Shown here in pieces: positions 26,029 to 33,186 of a stretch of 64,000 nt of DNA; the first letter of the stretch is position 1, and each line of letters begins with the position of its first letter. The notes beneath the pieces were generated by a model, which had not been told where the DNA came from, did not search any database, and saw only the letters and a list, made by a program, of their open reading frames with translations. Position numbers and translations under genes: made by a program. The stretch comes from Clostridium_AI sp002297865 (GTDB lineage: Bacteria > Bacillota > Clostridia > Lachnospirales > Lachnospiraceae), in NCBI GenBank assembly GCA_937903005.1, contig CALFNR010000127.1, positions 1 through 64,000 on the forward strand, given 5' to 3'.

Positions 26029-26715
26029 GTGGACGAGTTTGATGTGGAGAAAGAGACCACAGATAAATATACCCTTAGAGGTAGGGTTTTTAACCAGATC
26101 CGTGAGGATATCTTATCCGGAAAATATAAATCAGGGGAAGAATTAAGAGAAAGTACAATTGGTCATGAATTAGGAGTCAGTCGTACGCCAGTGCGGGAAG
26201 CACTTAGGCAGCTTGAATTAGAAGGGCTGGTTAAAATAATTCCGAATAAGGGTGCGCAGGTAATTAGTTTGTCTGTCAAAGATATAAAAGATATTTATGC
26301 GATACGCTCCCATTTGGAGGGATTATGTGCTAGATGGGCATGTGAAAACATTACTCCCGAACAGATAGAAGAGTTAGAGGAAATTGTTTACTTAAGTGAG
26401 TTCAGAGCGTCAAAGCATCATTATGAACAGATGATGGAATTAGATAATAAATTTCATGAAATCATCTATGAGGCATCTCAGAGTAAAATGCTTAGACATT
26501 TATTAAAGGACTTTCATCATTATGTCCAGCGGGTACGCAAGAGTACATTAGCTTCTACAGGAAGAGCAGAAAAATGCAACATGGAACACAAAGCTATATT
26601 AGAGGCACTGAAAGAACATAATCCTGATAAGGCGGAAGAGTTAGCGCATAAACATATTTTGTTTACTGTGGAAAATATTGAAAAGCAAGGTTTGGAAAAG
26701 ATTTTGCAAGAGTAA
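26029..26715 (+). CDS. GntR family transcriptional regulator (FCD subfamily)
   Basis: The 228-residue protein has an N-terminal winged helix (RGRVFNQIREDILSGKYKSG and LGVSRTPVREALRQLELEGL) and an all-helical FCD ligand domain with metal-type residues in DNKFHEIIYEASQ and a late HKHI. FCD regulators sense organic acids. GTG 26029 is preceded by GTAGGAGG. As the third gene behind a promoter holding a TTGTATACAA palindrome, it probably represses its own operon and responds to citrate, isocitrate or 2-oxoglutarate; the ligand is inference. Confidence 0.88.
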   Translation: MDEFDVEKETTDKYTLRGRVFNQIREDILSGKYKSGEELRESTIGHELGVSRTPVREALRQLELEGLVKIIPNKGAQVISLSVKDIKDIYAIRSHLEGLCARWACENITPEQIEELEEIVYLSEFRASKHHYEQMMELDNKFHEIIYEASQSKMLRHLLKDFHHYVQRVRKSTLASTGRAEKCNMEHKAILEALKEHNPDKAEELAHKHILFTVENIEKQGLEKILQE

Positions 26716-26719
26716 AGCT

Positions 26720-26745
26720 AGGGAGGACTTCGGTTCTCCCTTTGC
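26720..26745 (+). terminator. Terminator after the gntR gene
   Basis: AGGGAGGAC and GTTCTCCCT pair around a C(TTCG)G tetraloop (26720-26741), followed by TTTGCTGATTT. The U tract is short. Confidence 0.65.
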
Positions 26746-26816
26746 TGATTTATAGGAAATTTTCCTACACTAAATGAATTATTATACATATAAACGAATA
26801 AATATAAAGAATGATA

Positions 26817-26845
26817 TTGAAATTGTGTGTGTGGTATTATATACT
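26817..26845 (+). promoter_or_regulatory. Promoter of the amino-acid ABC importer
   Basis: TTGAAA (26817-26822) and TATACT (26840-26845) are 17 bases apart, 46 bases before ATG 26892. Confidence 0.6.
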
Positions 26846-26891
26846 TAAGGCAAGTTATTATCGAAGTTGTTCTTAAATGAAAGGAAATTAT

Positions 26892-28379
26892 ATGAAGAAT
26901 CGAATGAAGAAACGGATTTATATCATCCTGTCTTGTATTCTGCTGGTAACCTTGGTTGGCTGTAAAGCGGATAAGACAGATAAAGCGGCTTCTAAAAGTG
27001 GAACAATTATTGTTGGAACAGAAGCTGGTTTCGCCCCATATGAGTTTATGGAAGGAAATAATGTTGTTGGAATTGACATGGATATTGCGAAGAAGATTGC
27101 AGATGCTGCTGGCAAGACTCTAGTAATAAAAAATATGGATTTCGATGGTGCTTTAGTTGCAGTCCAGCAAGGAAAAGTGGATTTTGTAGCTGCAGGAGTA
27201 TCCGTTACAGATGAACGTAAAAAGAATATGGATTTCTCTGATAATTATGTAGATTCTACGGATGTGGTTGTAGTAAACGCCAAAAACCCAGCGTTAGTGA
27301 GCGTAGACGAACTTAATGGTAAAGTTATTGGAGTACAGCAGGGGAATGTAGCGGACCTTTGGGTTTCAAATGAAGATAATGTAAAGGCAAAAGAAATCAA
27401 ACGTTATACAGCATTTGCACAGGCAACGCAGGATTTGAAGAATGAAAAGATTGACTGTATCGTTATGGATGAAGTTCCTGCCAAAGAGCTGGTTAATTCC
27501 ACTTCTGGAGTAAAGATTTTAGAGGGAGAAGAAAACATTGCTTTTTCTGATAACTACGCCATAGCAGTTAAAAAAGGCAATAAGGAATTACTTAATCAGA
27601 TTAATACAGTAATTGAAGAATTAAATAACAGCGGAGAAATGGACGAAATTTTTGCTAAGTACGGAGCGGAAGAGAAGAAGAACTGGCTGTTTGGTTTAGG
27701 TGGACGTTTTTATGACTCATTGATAAGAGGAGAACGTTATAAGTCTTATTTGAGTGGTTTACTTGTTACTGTAGAAATATCCTTCTTTGCAATCTTATTA
27801 GGTATCTGCCTTGGTATCTTAATTGCAGTTGGTAAAGTTTCATCTGCAGTAAATCAAAAGTTTAAGTGGCTTGGCAGACTTTGTAACCTTTACACAACAA
27901 TTATTCGTGGAACGCCCGTAATTGTGCAGCTGTTAATTATTTATAACCTTATCTTTACTTCAAGAGATGCCAATCCAATTTTAACTGGTGCAGTATGTTT
28001 CGGTATTAACTCTAGTGCTTATGTAGCAGAAATTGTACGTGCAGGTATCGAATCCCTTGATAACGGTCAGACAGAGGCTGGTCGTTCTCTTGGCTTTACC
28101 TATCCACAGACCATGCGATATATTATTTTGCCACAGGCAATCCGAAATATTTTACCAGCTCTAGGTAATGAATTTATTTCTTTAATTAAAGAAACATCCG
28201 TTGCAGGTTATATCGCAGTTACAGATTTGACAAAAGCTGCCCAGCTTGTTGGAAATCGAACCTTTGATGTGTTGCCTCCATTGATTATTGCTGCGGCAAT
28301 CTATCTTGTTATAGTAGTTGGATTAACAAAAGCGCTAAGTTTGGTTGAGAGGAGAATGAGTCAAGGTGATAGAAGTTAA
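26892..28379 (+). CDS. Amino-acid ABC transporter, fused substrate-binding protein and permease
   Basis: This 495-residue protein joins two functions. Residues 1-25 are a lipoprotein signal with VGC; residues about 35-260 are a polar-amino-acid binding domain (GTEAGFAPYEFMEGNNVVGIDMDIA, FSDNYVDSTDVVVV); residues about 280-490 are a HisM/GlnP-type permease with three or more helices and the loop EAGRSLGFTYPQTMRYIILPQAI. Such fusions occur in GlnP-type importers of Firmicutes. ATG 26892 follows AAAGGAA; the earlier ATG 26877 lacks a site. The ATPase gene overlaps its last 14 bases. The substrate is probably Gln, Arg or Lys-like, undecided. Confidence 0.88.
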   Translation: MKNRMKKRIYIILSCILLVTLVGCKADKTDKAASKSGTIIVGTEAGFAPYEFMEGNNVVGIDMDIAKKIADAAGKTLVIKNMDFDGALVAVQQGKVDFVAAGVSVTDERKKNMDFSDNYVDSTDVVVVNAKNPALVSVDELNGKVIGVQQGNVADLWVSNEDNVKAKEIKRYTAFAQATQDLKNEKIDCIVMDEVPAKELVNSTSGVKILEGEENIAFSDNYAIAVKKGNKELLNQINTVIEELNNSGEMDEIFAKYGAEEKKNWLFGLGGRFYDSLIRGERYKSYLSGLLVTVEISFFAILLGICLGILIAVGKVSSAVNQKFKWLGRLCNLYTTIIRGTPVIVQLLIIYNLIFTSRDANPILTGAVCFGINSSAYVAEIVRAGIESLDNGQTEAGRSLGFTYPQTMRYIILPQAIRNILPALGNEFISLIKETSVAGYIAVTDLTKAAQLVGNRTFDVLPPLIIAAAIYLVIVVGLTKALSLVERRMSQGDRS

Positions 28380-29088
28380 GAATTTAAATAAAACATTCGG
28401 TGATCATGTTGTTTTAAAGGGAGTTACTGAAACCATCAAAAAGGGTGAAAAAGTTGTTATTATTGGCCCATCTGGTTCTGGAAAATCAACTTTTCTGCGT
28501 TGCTTGAATCTAATGGAAACTCCAACATCTGGAGAGATCTGGTTTGAGGGCGAAAATATTACGGATAAAAAGACGAATATTAATCTCATTCGACAGAAAA
28601 TGGGAATGGTATTCCAGCAGTTTAATCTATTTCCGCATTTAACAGTGAAGGAAAACATTATGCTTGCACCGGTAAAGCTAAAGTTAATGTCGCAAGAAGA
28701 AGCTTCTAAGAAGGCAGATCAGCTGTTAGAGCGTGTTGGTTTACCTAATAAGGCAAATGCATATCCAAAGAAATTGTCTGGTGGTCAGAAACAACGTATT
28801 GCAATCGCAAGAACATTGGCGATGAATCCAGATGTGATTTTATTTGATGAACCAACTTCTGCATTAGATCCTGAGATGGTAGGCGAGGTATTAGAGTTGA
28901 TGAAGGAACTTGCCGACGACGGTATGACAATGGTTGTGGTGACACATGAGATGGGGTTTGCTAGGGAAGTTGCTACCAGGGTCATGTTTATGGATGGTGG
29001 CAATATTAAAGAGCAGAATCCACCAAAGGAATTTTTTGAGAATCCACAGAATGAGAGACTGAAGGCATTTTTGTCTAAGGTGCTATAA
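28366..29088 (+). CDS. Polar amino-acid ABC transporter ATPase (GlnQ-like)
   Basis: The 240-residue ATPase has Walker A GPSGSGKST, Q-loop FQQFNLFPHLT, signature LSGGQKQRIAIARTL, Walker B VILFDEPTSALD and THEMGFAREV, the hallmark of amino-acid importers. It starts with GTG 28366 inside the fused binding protein/permease gene and completes a two-gene importer. Confidence 0.92.
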   Translation: MIEVKNLNKTFGDHVVLKGVTETIKKGEKVVIIGPSGSGKSTFLRCLNLMETPTSGEIWFEGENITDKKTNINLIRQKMGMVFQQFNLFPHLTVKENIMLAPVKLKLMSQEEASKKADQLLERVGLPNKANAYPKKLSGGQKQRIAIARTLAMNPDVILFDEPTSALDPEMVGEVLELMKELADDGMTMVVVTHEMGFAREVATRVMFMDGGNIKEQNPPKEFFENPQNERLKAFLSKVL

Positions 29089-29108
29089 AAACAATTAAGG
29101 AAACTTAT

Positions 29109-29136
29109 TTGAATGCTAAGTAGAATATGATAGAAT
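29109..29136 (+). promoter_or_regulatory. Promoter of the holin-like toxin gene
   Basis: TTGAAT (29109-29114) and TAGAAT (29131-29136) are 16 bases apart, giving a leader of about 75 bases before ATG 29220. In the leader, TTTATGCTTT (29178-29187) and AAAGCATAAA (29192-29201) form a perfect stem with a GCAA loop that abuts the AGGAAGGGAGGTG ribosome site. Confidence 0.6.
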
Positions 29137-29219
29137 AGAAACAGAAGCAATCGAATACAGGGTGGACGCCTCCGGAATTTATGCTTTGCAAAAAGCATAA
29201 AGGAAGGGAGGTGAAGCGA

Positions 29220-29318
29220 ATGGATACATACGAAGTGATAAACGTACTGTTTAACGGAGGATTGTTCTTAATCGCTTTGCTTGCCTATCTAGACAATAGG
29301 AACAACAAGCACAAATAA
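29220..29318 (+). CDS. Holin-like type I toxin peptide (Hol-Tox family)
   Basis: The peptide has 32 residues: MDTYEVINVLFNGG, a hydrophobic segment LFLIALLAYL, and a basic tail. The MDTYE start with one short membrane helix is the pattern of the putative holin-like toxin (TxpA/Hol-Tox) family. AGGAAGGGAGGTG lies seven bases upstream of ATG 29220. A hairpin in the leader and a convergent antisense promoter downstream complete a type I toxin-antitoxin layout. Toxicity would come from membrane damage when the antisense RNA is lost. A second, truncated copy lies at 29479-29624. Confidence 0.75.
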   Translation: MDTYEVINVLFNGGLFLIALLAYLDNRNNKHK

Positions 29319-29412
29319 AAAAGCCTACCCTGTTCGCACCAGGATAGGCGATTCTCATTGAGAGTATAAACCCATTCCGGAAGCATCCACCATGTGGAGA
29401 TTGCTTCTTTTG
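29267..29412 (+). repeat. Tandem duplication, copy A (3' part of toxin gene plus antitoxin region)
   Basis: These 146 bases recur at 29479-29624 at a distance of 212 bases with only scattered changes. The unit begins inside the toxin gene (CTTAATCGCTTTGC) and ends after the toxin mRNA terminator. Confidence 0.85.
29317..29410 (-). ncRNA. Antisense RNA antitoxin of the holin-like toxin (RatA-like)
   Basis: A minus-strand promoter at 29445-29417 would start a transcript near 29410. It runs into the toxin 3' end and stops at the stem GCCTA-CCTG/CAGG-TAGGC (29323-29349), which on this strand is followed by six U. The RNA would be about 90 nt and fully complementary to the toxin mRNA 3' untranslated region, as in TxpA/RatA. 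Predicted only. Confidence 0.6.
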
Positions 29413-29416
29413 TTTT
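29380..29416 (+). terminator. Terminator of the toxin mRNA
   Basis: GAAGCA-CCAC pairs with GTGG-TGCTTC (29380-29407) and is followed by TTTTGTTTT. Confidence 0.65.
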
Positions 29417-29445
29417 AGTATAGCACTTCTTTTTTTGAATGTAAA
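29417..29445 (-). promoter_or_regulatory. Promoter of the antisense RNA
   Basis: On the minus strand TTTACA (29445-29440) and TATACT (29422-29417) are 17 bases apart. It lies just outside the duplicated unit; I see no equivalent after copy B. Confidence 0.6.
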
Positions 29446-29478
29446 GTAAAATGATATTAGTATATGTAATTAAGAAAA

Positions 29479-29624
29479 CTTAATCGCTTTGCTTGCCTAT
29501 CTAGATAATGGAACAACAAGCACAAATAAAAAAAGCCTACCCTGTCAGCAACAGGATAGGCGACTCTCATTGAGCGTATAACTCCATTCCGGAAGCATCC
29601 ACCATGTGGAGGTTGCTTCTTTTG
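29479..29624 (+). pseudogene. Decayed second copy of the toxin module (copy B)
   Basis: This is the tandem copy of 29267-29412. It lacks the toxin start and ribosome site, and one base has been lost (GATAATGG for GACAATAGG), so the reading frame is broken. The stem 29535-29561 with seven U on the minus strand is intact and lies about 90 bases past the end of the minus-strand ABC-F gene, so it may now act as that gene's terminator. Confidence 0.75.
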
Positions 29625-29650
29625 CTTAAAGTAAAGCAGAATGTCACCAT

Positions 29651-31606
29651 TTAGAGCAGTGATTCCCATTCTTCCATTAATTCTTCTAGTCTAGTTTCAT
29701 TTTCTTGTTTTTCGTTATTCAATTTAACAAGCTTAGAAACATTGGTATAAATATCAGCTTGTGCAAGCAGTTCATCAATTTCACTATTACGTTCTTCCAG
29801 CCTTGTAATTTCATCCTCGCATTTTTTTATCTGGTTCTGTAATTTGCGCTGTCTAGCTTGTTCTTCCTTCTGCTGTTTCCAATCCATTTTACTATCAGAT
29901 ACATTAGAATTAACAGATTCTGTTTTTGATGCAGTAGAAGCAGTTACATCACGTTTACCAAACGAATTTATACTATTTTGTGCAAATGCAACACTTTCCT
30001 GAATTTCTTTCTTCTCCAGATAATAATCATAGTTTCCGATATAATTAATCAAAGTCTGGTTTGTTAAATCTAAAATTCGAGTAGCAGTTTTGTTAATAAA
30101 ATAACGATCATGTGATACATATAATACAGTTCCTGTATAATTTTTGATAGCATTTTCCAAAATTTCTTTAGAGGCAATGTCTAAATGGTTGGTAGGCTCA
30201 TCCAAAATCAGTAAATTTGATTCCGAAAGCATCAGCTTTGCAAGTGACAAACGGCCACGTTCACCACCACTTAAATCTTTTACGCGTTTGAACACATCAT
30301 CATTGGTAAATAGGAAAGCAGCTAACGTATTACGAATTTGCGTGTTATCCATGTCAGGATAAGCATCGTGAAGTTCATCAAACAGTGTTTTTTCCATATT
30401 AAGTACATGATGTTCCTGATCGTAGTAACCAATTTTAACTTTAGAACCTAATGTTATGGAGCCGCTGTCGGCATCTAAAACTCCATTAATAATTTTTAGA
30501 ATCGTTGTTTTGCCAGTTCCATTTCCTCCGATAATGGCTACCTTTTCGCTTCGCTTAATGTCAAAATCCAGATGCGTAAATAGTGTGTGTGAACCAAAAG
30601 ACTTGCTTAAGTCACGAACCGTAAGAACATCGTTGCCACTGACAACAGAAGGAGTTAAGGTAAAATGCATTTGCACGTCTTCTGTGATTGGTTTATCCAA
30701 ACGTTCCATCTTGTCTAACATCTTAACACGACTCTCAGCACGTTTTATGGACTTCTCACGGTTAAAAGAACGGAGTTTAGTAATAACCTCTTCCTGATGC
30801 TTAATTTCCCGTTGCTGATTATTATATTGCTTTATCATAGCTTCACGAAGTAAGTCCTTTTTGGTGATAAAGTCTGTATAATTTCCCTCATACACACGTG
30901 CTTTTGCGTGTTCTAATTCGATGACTTTTGTAACAACACGATCTAAAAAGTAACGGTCATGGGCTACAATTAATACACTTCCTGGATAGTTCATCAGGTA
31001 AGTTTCCAACCATGCAATTGAATTTAAGTCTAAATGGTTGGTAGGCTCGTCAAGCAGGATGATATCTGGTTTGGACAAGAGCAGCTTTCCAAGGGAAACA
31101 CGAGTTTTCTGTCCGCCTGAAAGGGCATTGGTACGTTTGTTGAATTCATTTTCTTCAAAGCCTAGGCCCTTTAAAACCCCAACAATTTCACTTTTATATG
31201 CATACCCATTATTCATTTCAAATTCATGAGTAAGCTTGGAATATTGATTTAACAAGTTCTCTAACTTATCACCAGAAGCAGTTTTCATTTCGACTTCCAT
31301 ACTTCGAATTTTTTCATCAAGCTCTATAATATACTGCTTAACCTCTAACATTTCCTCGTAAATGGTATTGTTGCTGTCTAAATCCTGATGCTGTGCTAAA
31401 TAGCCAATCGTTGCACCTTTTGAAAGAATTACTTCTCCATCATCTTGCTTCATTTCATGCATAATGATTTTGAGTAATGTTGATTTCCCGGCGCCATTGA
31501 TTCCAACAATAGCAGCCTTTTCGCGTTCATTTATATGAAAGGACACGCCAGATAAAATTTCATCTGTTCCAAATGTTTTTGTTATATCTTTACATGCTAA
31601 AATCAT
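29651..31606 (-). CDS. ABC-F family ATPase (YdiF-like)
   Basis: The 651-residue protein has two intact ATPase domains (GINGAGKST, LSGGQKTRVSL, then GGNGTGKTT, LSGGERGRLSL), both with LLDEPTNHLD/ILDEPTNHLD and AHDRYF/SHDRYF. A C-terminal charged coiled coil covers about residues 565-651. Length and tail match YdiF-type ABC-F proteins. It is the third ABC-F in the window. A good promoter lies upstream on the minus strand. A housekeeping translation factor is likely; antibiotic target protection is possible but not indicated. Confidence 0.88.
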   Translation of the reverse strand: MILACKDITKTFGTDEILSGVSFHINEREKAAIVGINGAGKSTLLKIIMHEMKQDDGEVILSKGATIGYLAQHQDLDSNNTIYEEMLEVKQYIIELDEKIRSMEVEMKTASGDKLENLLNQYSKLTHEFEMNNGYAYKSEIVGVLKGLGFEENEFNKRTNALSGGQKTRVSLGKLLLSKPDIILLDEPTNHLDLNSIAWLETYLMNYPGSVLIVAHDRYFLDRVVTKVIELEHAKARVYEGNYTDFITKKDLLREAMIKQYNNQQREIKHQEEVITKLRSFNREKSIKRAESRVKMLDKMERLDKPITEDVQMHFTLTPSVVSGNDVLTVRDLSKSFGSHTLFTHLDFDIKRSEKVAIIGGNGTGKTTILKIINGVLDADSGSITLGSKVKIGYYDQEHHVLNMEKTLFDELHDAYPDMDNTQIRNTLAAFLFTNDDVFKRVKDLSGGERGRLSLAKLMLSESNLLILDEPTNHLDIASKEILENAIKNYTGTVLYVSHDRYFINKTATRILDLTNQTLINYIGNYDYYLEKKEIQESVAFAQNSINSFGKRDVTASTASKTESVNSNVSDSKMDWKQQKEEQARQRKLQNQIKKCEDEITRLEERNSEIDELLAQADIYTNVSKLVKLNNEKQENETRLEELMEEWESLL

Positions 31607-31630
31607 ATGATAACCTCTCCTTGTATGAAG

Positions 31631-31659
31631 ATTATAAAAAATATCGTATTTTGTGTCAA
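31631..31659 (-). promoter_or_regulatory. Promoter of the YdiF-like ABC-F gene
   Basis: On the minus strand consensus TTGACA (31659-31654) and TATAAT (31636-31631) are 17 bases apart, 25 bases before the ATG. Confidence 0.75.
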
Positions 31660-31752
31660 CTTTTTGAGAAGGTTTGTTTCAATAAGTATTTATTTCGTGT
31701 AATAGTATTTCGCTAAAGAGACATTTTAATAAGAGAATAATAGGCTCAATTT

Positions 31753-31792
31753 TTGTGAAATTATTGACATTGATTTCGCATTCCCATATAAT
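31753..31792 (+). promoter_or_regulatory. rex promoter with Rex-like operator
   Basis: TTGACA (31764-31769) and TATAAT (31787-31792) are 17 bases apart. TTGTGAA-ATTA-TTGACAT (31753-31770) matches the Rex operator TTGTGAA-N4-TTCACAA in 12 of 14 arm positions and covers the -35 box, so rex is probably autoregulated by the NADH/NAD ratio. Confidence 0.65.
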
Positions 31793-31860
31793 ATATCATA
31801 ATATTATTTTCGAAAGGAAAACAATTGTAACGATGGGTTTACAATGAAGGAGGTAACACA

Positions 31861-32535
31861 GTGAGTGATAAAGAAATTTCCTCAGCCGTAATAAAACGTC
31901 TTCCACGTTATTACCGTTATTTAGGCGAGTTGATGGAAAATGATGTAGTTCGTATTTCATCCAAAGAACTAAGTGAGAGAATGAAGGTGACTGCATCACA
32001 GATTAGGCAGGATCTAAACAATTTTGGTGGATTTGGTCAACAGGGGTATGGATATAACGTAGAATATTTATATACAGAGATTGGTAAAATATTAGGCCTT
32101 GATCGCCGTTATAAAGTGATTATTGTTGGAGCTGGTAATCTGGGACAGGCTTTGGCTAATTATACTGATTTTGATAAACGTGGTTTCCGTGTAATAGGAA
32201 TCTTTGATGTAAATCCAAGACTAGTTGGTATGACAATAAGAGGTATTGAAGTTCGAGATGTAGATGAATTGGAAAGTTTTATAAAAGAGAATAAAGTAGA
32301 TATTGCAGCACTTACATTACCAAAGACAAAAGCACCACAGATTGGTGCTGATATTGTGAAGTGGGGAGTACGTGCAATCTGGAACTTTGCCCCTACAGAT
32401 TTAAATTTGCCAGAAGATGTGATTGTAGAAAATGTTCATTTGGCAGAAAGCCTTATGCGAGTTTCCTATAATTTACGTAACAGAGAGAGAGCGCAGGGAC
32501 AGGAAAAAGTACTTGCAGATATGGAAGAGGAATAG
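31861..32535 (+). CDS. rex: Redox-sensing transcriptional repressor Rex
   Basis: Rex senses NADH/NAD+ and represses fermentation and hydrogen genes when NADH is low. The 224-residue protein has the N-terminal winged helix (AVIKRLPRYYRYLGEL, VTASQIRQDLNNFGGFGQQGYGY) and a Rossmann domain with IVGAGNLGQAL and FDVNPR. GTG 31861 follows AAGGAGG by seven bases. The gene is first in a row with a coiled-coil protein and the NAD(P)HX repair enzyme, which fits a nicotinamide theme. Confidence 0.95.
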   Translation: MSDKEISSAVIKRLPRYYRYLGELMENDVVRISSKELSERMKVTASQIRQDLNNFGGFGQQGYGYNVEYLYTEIGKILGLDRRYKVIIVGAGNLGQALANYTDFDKRGFRVIGIFDVNPRLVGMTIRGIEVRDVDELESFIKENKVDIAALTLPKTKAPQIGADIVKWGVRAIWNFAPTDLNLPEDVIVENVHLAESLMRVSYNLRNRERAQGQEKVLADMEEE

Positions 32536-32556
32536 GAAGAATTAGGGGGAGTAGTA

Positions 32557-33186
32557 TTGAAGAAGAAGGAACGAGAACCCGATTATAAATCTTTTGTTGA
32601 TAAGAAAAAAATTCCTATCATAACACTTGACCCAAAGTGGCATGAGTTATTTCCGAACGATGCAAAGACACCAGCTATCAATCAATTAGAAAAAAAATTG
32701 AATGATCTGTTAAAGCAGCAGGGAAAATTAGTGAATGAAATTAAGGATATGAAAAAACTTAAGATGAAACTGATGAACCAGATCGTAGCTAATATGGGCG
32801 AAGGTGAAACAGAGGCTGCTGAGCGTAAAAAAGGTAAAAAGCAGGAAGTTAGCCAGAAGATGATTTTGGAGATAAATGATAAATTAGAAGTAAAAAATGA
32901 TGAACTGATAGACATTCCTTACAAGATTCGTGAAGTCAACGAACTTCTTGTTGTTGAATGTTTAAAATACTGGTATTCACTTCTAAAAGATAACACGTCA
33001 GATATTCAAAAACTGGATAAATGGATTTTAGCAGCAAGAGAAGAGCTGAAGCGTAAACTTCTCTTGAAGCAGGAGAAAGAAGAAATGAATGAAAAAGTGT
33101 ATTCCTATATGCACAATTTACTTGGACATGATGTGATTAATAAGTTTGACCACAGCTTTGTGAATAAAGGAAGCGATTCAGAATGA
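32557..33186 (+). CDS. Coiled-coil protein of unknown function
   Basis: The 209-residue protein is highly charged, with predicted coiled-coil stretches at about residues 45-80 and 85-135 (INQLEKKLNDLLKQQGKL) and no membrane segment. It starts with PDYKSFVDKKKIPIITLDPKWHELFP, which looks like a conserved N-terminal motif. TTG 32557 is the start with GGGGGAG upstream. Its stop overlaps the start of the next gene (ATGA), so it is coupled to the NAD(P)HX enzyme. I do not recognise a family. Confidence 0.65.
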   Translation: MKKKEREPDYKSFVDKKKIPIITLDPKWHELFPNDAKTPAINQLEKKLNDLLKQQGKLVNEIKDMKKLKMKLMNQIVANMGEGETEAAERKKGKKQEVSQKMILEINDKLEVKNDELIDIPYKIREVNELLVVECLKYWYSLLKDNTSDIQKLDKWILAAREELKRKLLLKQEKEEMNEKVYSYMHNLLGHDVINKFDHSFVNKGSDSE

